Notes under the pieces: generated by a model
The model's database searches: none
Told to the model about the DNA's origin: nothing
Seen by the model: the letters and a program-made list of their open reading frames with translations, nothing else
Part shown: piece by piece, positions 13,973 to 17,448 of the stretch
Layout of the letters: every line of letters starts with the position of its first letter
Position numbering within the stretch: position 1 is the first letter of the stretch
Assembly (NCBI GenBank): GCA_023417985.1
Contig: JAEZDV010000260.1
Coordinates: 1 to 17,448, forward strand
Source of the DNA: Actinomycetes bacterium
GTDB taxonomy: Bacteria > Actinomycetota > Actinomycetes > Mycobacteriales > Mycobacteriaceae
Direction: 5' to 3'
Length of the DNA: 17,448 nt
Translations under genes and position numbers: made by a program

Positions 13973-14437
13973 GTGCACATCACCGCGAGGGTCGACTACG
14001 CCGTGCGCACGCTTCTCGAGCTCGCTGCCAGGGGCGACGGCCGGCCGACCAAAGCGGAGTCGCTCGCGGCCGCGCAGACGATCCCGCACAAGTTCCTCGA
14101 AGCCGTTCTCGCCGACCTGCGTCGCGGTGGTCTCGTCTGCAGTCGCCGTGGCCCGGAGGGTGGCTACTGGCTCGCCCGACCGCCTGCCGAGATCTCGATC
14201 GCCGACGTCATCCGGACCGTCGAGGGACCGCTCGCGTCCGTGCGGGGGGAACGGCCCGAGGATGTCGTCTACACGGGTGCGGCGGAAATGCTCCGCGACG
14301 TGTGGATCGCTGTGCGGGTGAACCTCCGGGCGGTGCTCGAGGAAGTCTCGCTGGAAGACGTGGTGTCCGGCGATCTGCCGGACTTCGTCGAAGAGCTGAC
14401 GCGCGATCCGGGCGCATGGGAGCGCCGCCGGGTGTGA
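13973..14437 (+). CDS. Rrf2 family transcriptional regulator without iron-sulfur cysteines
   Basis: 154 residues. The N-terminus M-H-I-T-A-R-V-D-Y-A-V-R-T-L-L-E-L-A and the wing G-P-E-G-G-Y-W-L-A-R (61-70) are typical of Rrf2 winged-helix regulators, followed by the I-S-I-A-D-V-I-R-T-V-E-G-P dimer region. Cluster-binding members such as NsrR, IscR and RsrR have several Cys near residues 90-110; here the only Cys is at 56, so an Fe-S cluster of the usual kind is unlikely. GTG start with GAGAGG upstream. It is divergent from the hydroxylase gene. Confidence 0.87.
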   Translation: MHITARVDYAVRTLLELAARGDGRPTKAESLAAAQTIPHKFLEAVLADLRRGGLVCSRRGPEGGYWLARPPAEISIADVIRTVEGPLASVRGERPEDVVYTGAAEMLRDVWIAVRVNLRAVLEEVSLEDVVSGDLPDFVEELTRDPGAWERRRV

Positions 14438-14497
14438 CAGGGGTTACGTCCGCTGCTCCGATGTGGTCAACCGCATAAACGTGCAGAGTCGTGCAAA

Positions 14498-14526
14498 GTT
14501 ACAGGGTTCTGCAATTTCTGTACGGT
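14498..14526 (+). promoter_or_regulatory. Promoter and operator candidate of the tetR gene
   Basis: GTTACA (14498-14503) and TACGGT (14521-14526) are 17 nt apart and the -10 ends 7 nt before the GTG. An inverted repeat TACAG (14500-14504) / CTGTA (14518-14522) spans the promoter, as expected for TetR autorepression. Just upstream, CGTGCAGAGT and CGTGCAAAGT form a 10-bp direct repeat (14480-14499, 9 of 10 identical). Confidence 0.5.
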
Positions 14527-14533
14527 TGGTGGA

Positions 14534-15124
14534 GTGAGTCTTCAACCCGGTCTGCGCGACCGCAAGAAAGCGGCGACGCGGGCGGCCCTTGCAGAGGCGG
14601 CCGCCGAACTCGCTCGTGAGCACGGCTTGCACGCCGTCACGGCCGATGCCATCGCCGCGCAGGCCGGCGTCTCCACGCGCACGTTCCACAACTACTTCAC
14701 CAGCAAGGAAGAAGCGGTCTTCGTACATCTCGAGCGCCTCATCGAGGAATGGATCGAGATGTTGCGGAAACGTCCGGCCGACGAACACATTCTCGATTGC
14801 CTCCGGGAATGCGCCATCGGGCTCGTCACCGATCCGAAGTGGTCGTTCGACGAGATCGGCGCGTGTCTCTCGGTCGTCGAGGAATCGTCGGCGCTGCTCG
14901 TCCGGGGAATCGAGGTCGAGAGGCGGTCCACGCGACTGCTCGTCGACATCATCGCCGAGCGCACCGGCACGGATCCGAGCGTGGATCTGTATCCGAACCT
15001 CATCCATCACGTGGCTCTCGGCGCCATAAAAGCGGCCGTCGAAATGCACATCGAGGGTGCCGACAGCTCACCCGAAGAACTCATCCGGGATGCCTTCGGC
15101 CGATTGCGCCTCGGTTTTCCGTAA
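14534..15124 (+). CDS. TetR family transcriptional regulator
   Basis: 196 residues. The N-terminal helix-turn-helix is clear: A-V-T-A-D-A-I-A-A-Q-A-G-V-S-T-R-T-F-H at 34-52 with N-Y-F-T-S-K-E-E at 53-60. The C-terminal ligand domain (about 65-190) is helical and not assignable to a ligand. GTG start with GGTGGA close upstream and TACGGT 7 nt before the start. It lies 72 nt before an MMPL transporter on the same strand and probably controls it; many actinobacterial TetR/MMPL pairs behave this way. Confidence 0.92.
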   Translation: MSLQPGLRDRKKAATRAALAEAAAELAREHGLHAVTADAIAAQAGVSTRTFHNYFTSKEEAVFVHLERLIEEWIEMLRKRPADEHILDCLRECAIGLVTDPKWSFDEIGACLSVVEESSALLVRGIEVERRSTRLLVDIIAERTGTDPSVDLYPNLIHHVALGAIKAAVEMHIEGADSSPEELIRDAFGRLRLGFP

Positions 15125-15140
15125 CGCGGGTACTTGCGCC

Positions 15141-15152
15141 TCGAGCGCTCGA
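15141..15152. promoter_or_regulatory. 12-bp perfect palindrome between tetR and MMPL gene
   Basis: TCGAGCGCTCGA is self-complementary and sits in the 72-nt gap before the transporter. It could be a regulator site or a weak hairpin. Confidence 0.3.
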
Positions 15153-15196
15153 CTCGGATCTCCCCTGCAAGACATGTCCGAACGAAAGGGTGCCTC

Positions 15197-17448
15197 GTGG
15201 CGACCTACCTATATCGGATCGGCAAGTTCGCCTACCGGCGAAAAGGCACGGTTCTCTCCTTCTGGCTGGCAGTACTCGTCCTCTTCGGCGTCGGCGCCGC
15301 GACCCTGTCGGGTCCGACCACCGACTCGTTCACCCTGCCCGGGACTCCCGCGCAGAAGACGCAGGACTTGATGGCGGAGAGGTTCCCGTCGGCCACCGAT
15401 CCGATGAACCAGCTCAGCGCCCGGTACGTGTTCGCCGCACCCGACGGACAGACCCTCGACGAGCCTGCCAACATGCAGGCCATCGACGACGTCCTCGCCG
15501 CAGTGCGCGGCATCGACCGCGTGGCACCGCCGGCCAACGTGGATCCGGCGACGGCGACCCCCGAGGAGCAGGCTGGTGTGCTCGCCAATCCGGTGCTCGC
15601 CGATGCAGGCCTCGCCGAGCAGATGAAGGCCGCGGGCGCGGAGCAGGGACTTCCCGAGGAGGCTGCTCTCGCCAACGCCGCCGCGCTGTCGCCGTTGAGC
15701 TCCGACCGCACGGTCGGCTTCGTCACCGTGCCCTTCACCGGTGAGGTCAGCGATGTCGACGACACCCTGCGCGACCAGATCGCGGCTGCCGCGGACATCG
15801 GCCGCGACGCCGGCCTGACCGTGGAGGTCAGCGGAACCGCTGCCAGCGCGGTCGAACTCCCCGGTGGTACCGCGGAACTCATCGGCATCGGTATCGCGGC
15901 GATTGTGCTCGCCCTGACCTTCGGCTCCCTCGTTGCGGCGGGTCTGCCCCTGATCACCGCACTGGTCGGCATCGGCATCGGCAGCCTGGGCATCACCATC
16001 GCGACCGGCTTCACCGACCTCAGCTCGATGACGCCGACCCTCGCGATCATGATCGGTCTCGCGGTCGCGATCGACTACTCGCTGTTCATCGTGTCGCGGT
16101 TCCGGCACGAACTCACCGTCACGTCCGACCGCGCCGAGGCGGCCGGTCGTGCCGTGGGTACCGCAGGTTCGGCGGTCGTGTTCGCGGGACTGACAGTCAT
16201 CATCGCGCTCGCAGCCCTGCGAGTCGTGGGTATCCCGTTCCTCTCCGCAATGGGCTACGCGGCGGCCTTCACCGTTTTCATGGCGGTGCTCATCGCCATC
16301 TCGCTGCTCCCCGCCGTGCTCTCACTTTTCGGTGAGAAGGCCTTCGCGGGACGTATCCCCGGCCTGAAGGCCGGCGCGGGCGAGGACGACAAGCCCGGCG
16401 CCGCTCTGAAGTTCGTCGGTGCCCTCGTGCGCCGTCCGCTCGTTCCGCTCGTCGCCGGCGTGGTGTTGCTCGGTGTGCTCGCCCTCCCCGCGACCGGCCT
16501 GCGGCTCGCGCTGCCGACCGAAGCGACGGGCGACCCGGCCACCAGTGCGCGGCAGGCCTACGACCTGGTCGACGAAGGGTTCGGCCCCGGACGCAACGGT
16601 CCGCTGATCGTCGTTGCGGACGCTCGGGAGGCCGATGTGGACGCCCCCGCAGCGTTCGGAGCGGTCGTCGCGTCGCTGTCCGAGCACGACGAGGTCGTCA
16701 ACGCGCAGATCGTGACGGTCAACGAAGCGGGAGACACCGCGCAGATCCTCGTCACGCCGCGCAGCGGCCCCAGCGACGAAGCGACCATGGATCTCGTCTC
16801 GTCCATCCGCGACGAGGAGTCGCGACTGCAGGACGAGTTCGGGGTCTCGTACGGAATCACCGGTCAGACGGCGTTGGAAGGTGACGTGTCCGAGAGCCTC
16901 CAGAACGCTCTCGTGCCGTACCTCGCGGTCGTGGTCGGGCTCGCGTTCATCCTGCTCATGCTGGTGTTCCGCTCCATCCTCGTGCCGCTGACCGCGACAC
17001 TCGGCTTCCTGCTGAGTGTGCTCGCGACGTTCGGTGCCACGGTGGCGGTGTTCCAGGAAGGCTGGGGTGGACTCATCACCAACCCGCAACCCATCGTGAG
17101 CTTCATGCCGATCTTCCTCATCGGCGTCGTGTTCGGCCTGGCGATGGACTACCAGGTGTTCCTGGTGACCCGCATGCGCGAGGAGTTCGTACACGGTGCG
17201 TCGCCGAAGGAAGCGGTGGTAGCCGGGTTCGGTCACGGCGCCCGCGTGGTCAGCGCGGCCGCCGTCATCATGATCTCCGTGTTCGCGGCGTTCATCGCCG
17301 AACCGAACTCGCTGATCAAGTCGATGGGCTTCGCGCTCGCCGTCGCCGTGTTCTTCGACGCCTTCATCGTGCGGATGGTCATCATCCCGGCGGTGATGGC
17401 GCTGCTCGGCGACAAGGCGTGGTGGCTGCCGAAGTGGCTCGACAAGAT
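15197..17448 (+). CDS. MMPL family (RND superfamily) transporter, partial at 3' end
   Basis: The first 750 codons; no stop before the window edge. Two repeats, each with one N-terminal helix, a large extracytoplasmic loop and a helix bundle. The central proton-relay motifs are present: G-L-A-V-A-I-D293-Y-S-L-F-I-V-S-R-F in repeat 1 and G-L-A-M-D651-Y-Q-V-F-L-V-T-R-M in repeat 2. Relatives export lipids or drugs; MmpL proteins of mycobacteria carry cell-wall lipids. The extracytoplasmic loops are shorter than in MmpL3-type proteins as far as can be judged. GTG start with AAAGGG 6 nt upstream. It follows tetR and is probably under its control. Confidence 0.93.
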   Translation, partial: MATYLYRIGKFAYRRKGTVLSFWLAVLVLFGVGAATLSGPTTDSFTLPGTPAQKTQDLMAERFPSATDPMNQLSARYVFAAPDGQTLDEPANMQAIDDVLAAVRGIDRVAPPANVDPATATPEEQAGVLANPVLADAGLAEQMKAAGAEQGLPEEAALANAAALSPLSSDRTVGFVTVPFTGEVSDVDDTLRDQIAAAADIGRDAGLTVEVSGTAASAVELPGGTAELIGIGIAAIVLALTFGSLVAAGLPLITALVGIGIGSLGITIATGFTDLSSMTPTLAIMIGLAVAIDYSLFIVSRFRHELTVTSDRAEAAGRAVGTAGSAVVFAGLTVIIALAALRVVGIPFLSAMGYAAAFTVFMAVLIAISLLPAVLSLFGEKAFAGRIPGLKAGAGEDDKPGAALKFVGALVRRPLVPLVAGVVLLGVLALPATGLRLALPTEATGDPATSARQAYDLVDEGFGPGRNGPLIVVADAREADVDAPAAFGAVVASLSEHDEVVNAQIVTVNEAGDTAQILVTPRSGPSDEATMDLVSSIRDEESRLQDEFGVSYGITGQTALEGDVSESLQNALVPYLAVVVGLAFILLMLVFRSILVPLTATLGFLLSVLATFGATVAVFQEGWGGLITNPQPIVSFMPIFLIGVVFGLAMDYQVFLVTRMREEFVHGASPKEAVVAGFGHGARVVSAAAVIMISVFAAFIAEPNSLIKSMGFALAVAVFFDAFIVRMVIIPAVMALLGDKAWWLPKWLDK

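Noticed and set aside
15209..17236. Long minus-strand frames antisense to the MMPL gene
   Set aside because: The plus strand encodes a clear MMPL transporter throughout; the antisense frames have skewed composition and no domain.
1..17448. CRISPR array, insertion sequence, phage structural genes
   Set aside because: No regularly spaced repeats, no transposase or integrase motifs and no phage genes are visible.

Overview
The window is high-GC, gene-dense actinobacterial DNA. GTG starts, 4-nt start/stop overlaps and several apparently leaderless genes are typical of Corynebacteriales. The block prephenate dehydrogenase / TadA-associated protein / tadA / tRNA-Ser(CGA), the MMPL transporter and the general gene content suggest Rhodococcus or a close relative. 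The genus is an inference.

Layout. 1-2.1 kb: a GIY-YIG-like protein diverges from a glycolipid-binding-domain protein. 2.1-5.6 kb: an amidase follows prephenate dehydrogenase in a translationally coupled minus-strand pair; divergent from it are the TadA-associated protein, tadA, and tRNA-Ser(CGA) with its terminator. 5.6-6.55 kb: one Asp/Glu-racemase-family gene sits between the tRNA 3' end and a second 17-bp copy of that 3' end, each copy followed by a terminator-like hairpin. This looks like an attachment-site duplication. 6.57-9.43 kb, minus strand: a compact six-gene operon, cbtB-cbtA-scnA-scnB-scnC-P15K. 9.43-10.67 kb: a long, apparently non-coding, partly AT-rich spacer. 10.67-17.45 kb: an APC amino-acid permease, a membrane-anchored YceI protein, a convergent fatty acid hydroxylase/sterol desaturase, a divergent Rrf2 regulator, then a TetR regulator followed by an MMPL transporter that runs off the window end.

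The most notable system is the scn operon. Three polypeptides match the beta, alpha and gamma subunits of cobalt-containing thiocyanate hydrolase (SCN- + 2 H2O -> COS + NH3 + OH-). The gamma-like subunit carries the C-T-L-C-S-C metal claw. A fourth, paralogous small protein matches the P15K activator. A CbtA/CbtB cobalt-uptake pair heads the operon and would supply the metal. In scnA-scnB the order follows the N- and C-terminal halves of nitrile hydratase beta, joined by an ATGA overlap. The position next to an att-like repeat at a tRNA gene and beside a long non-coding spacer is compatible with horizontal acquisition, but no integrase or transposase is visible.
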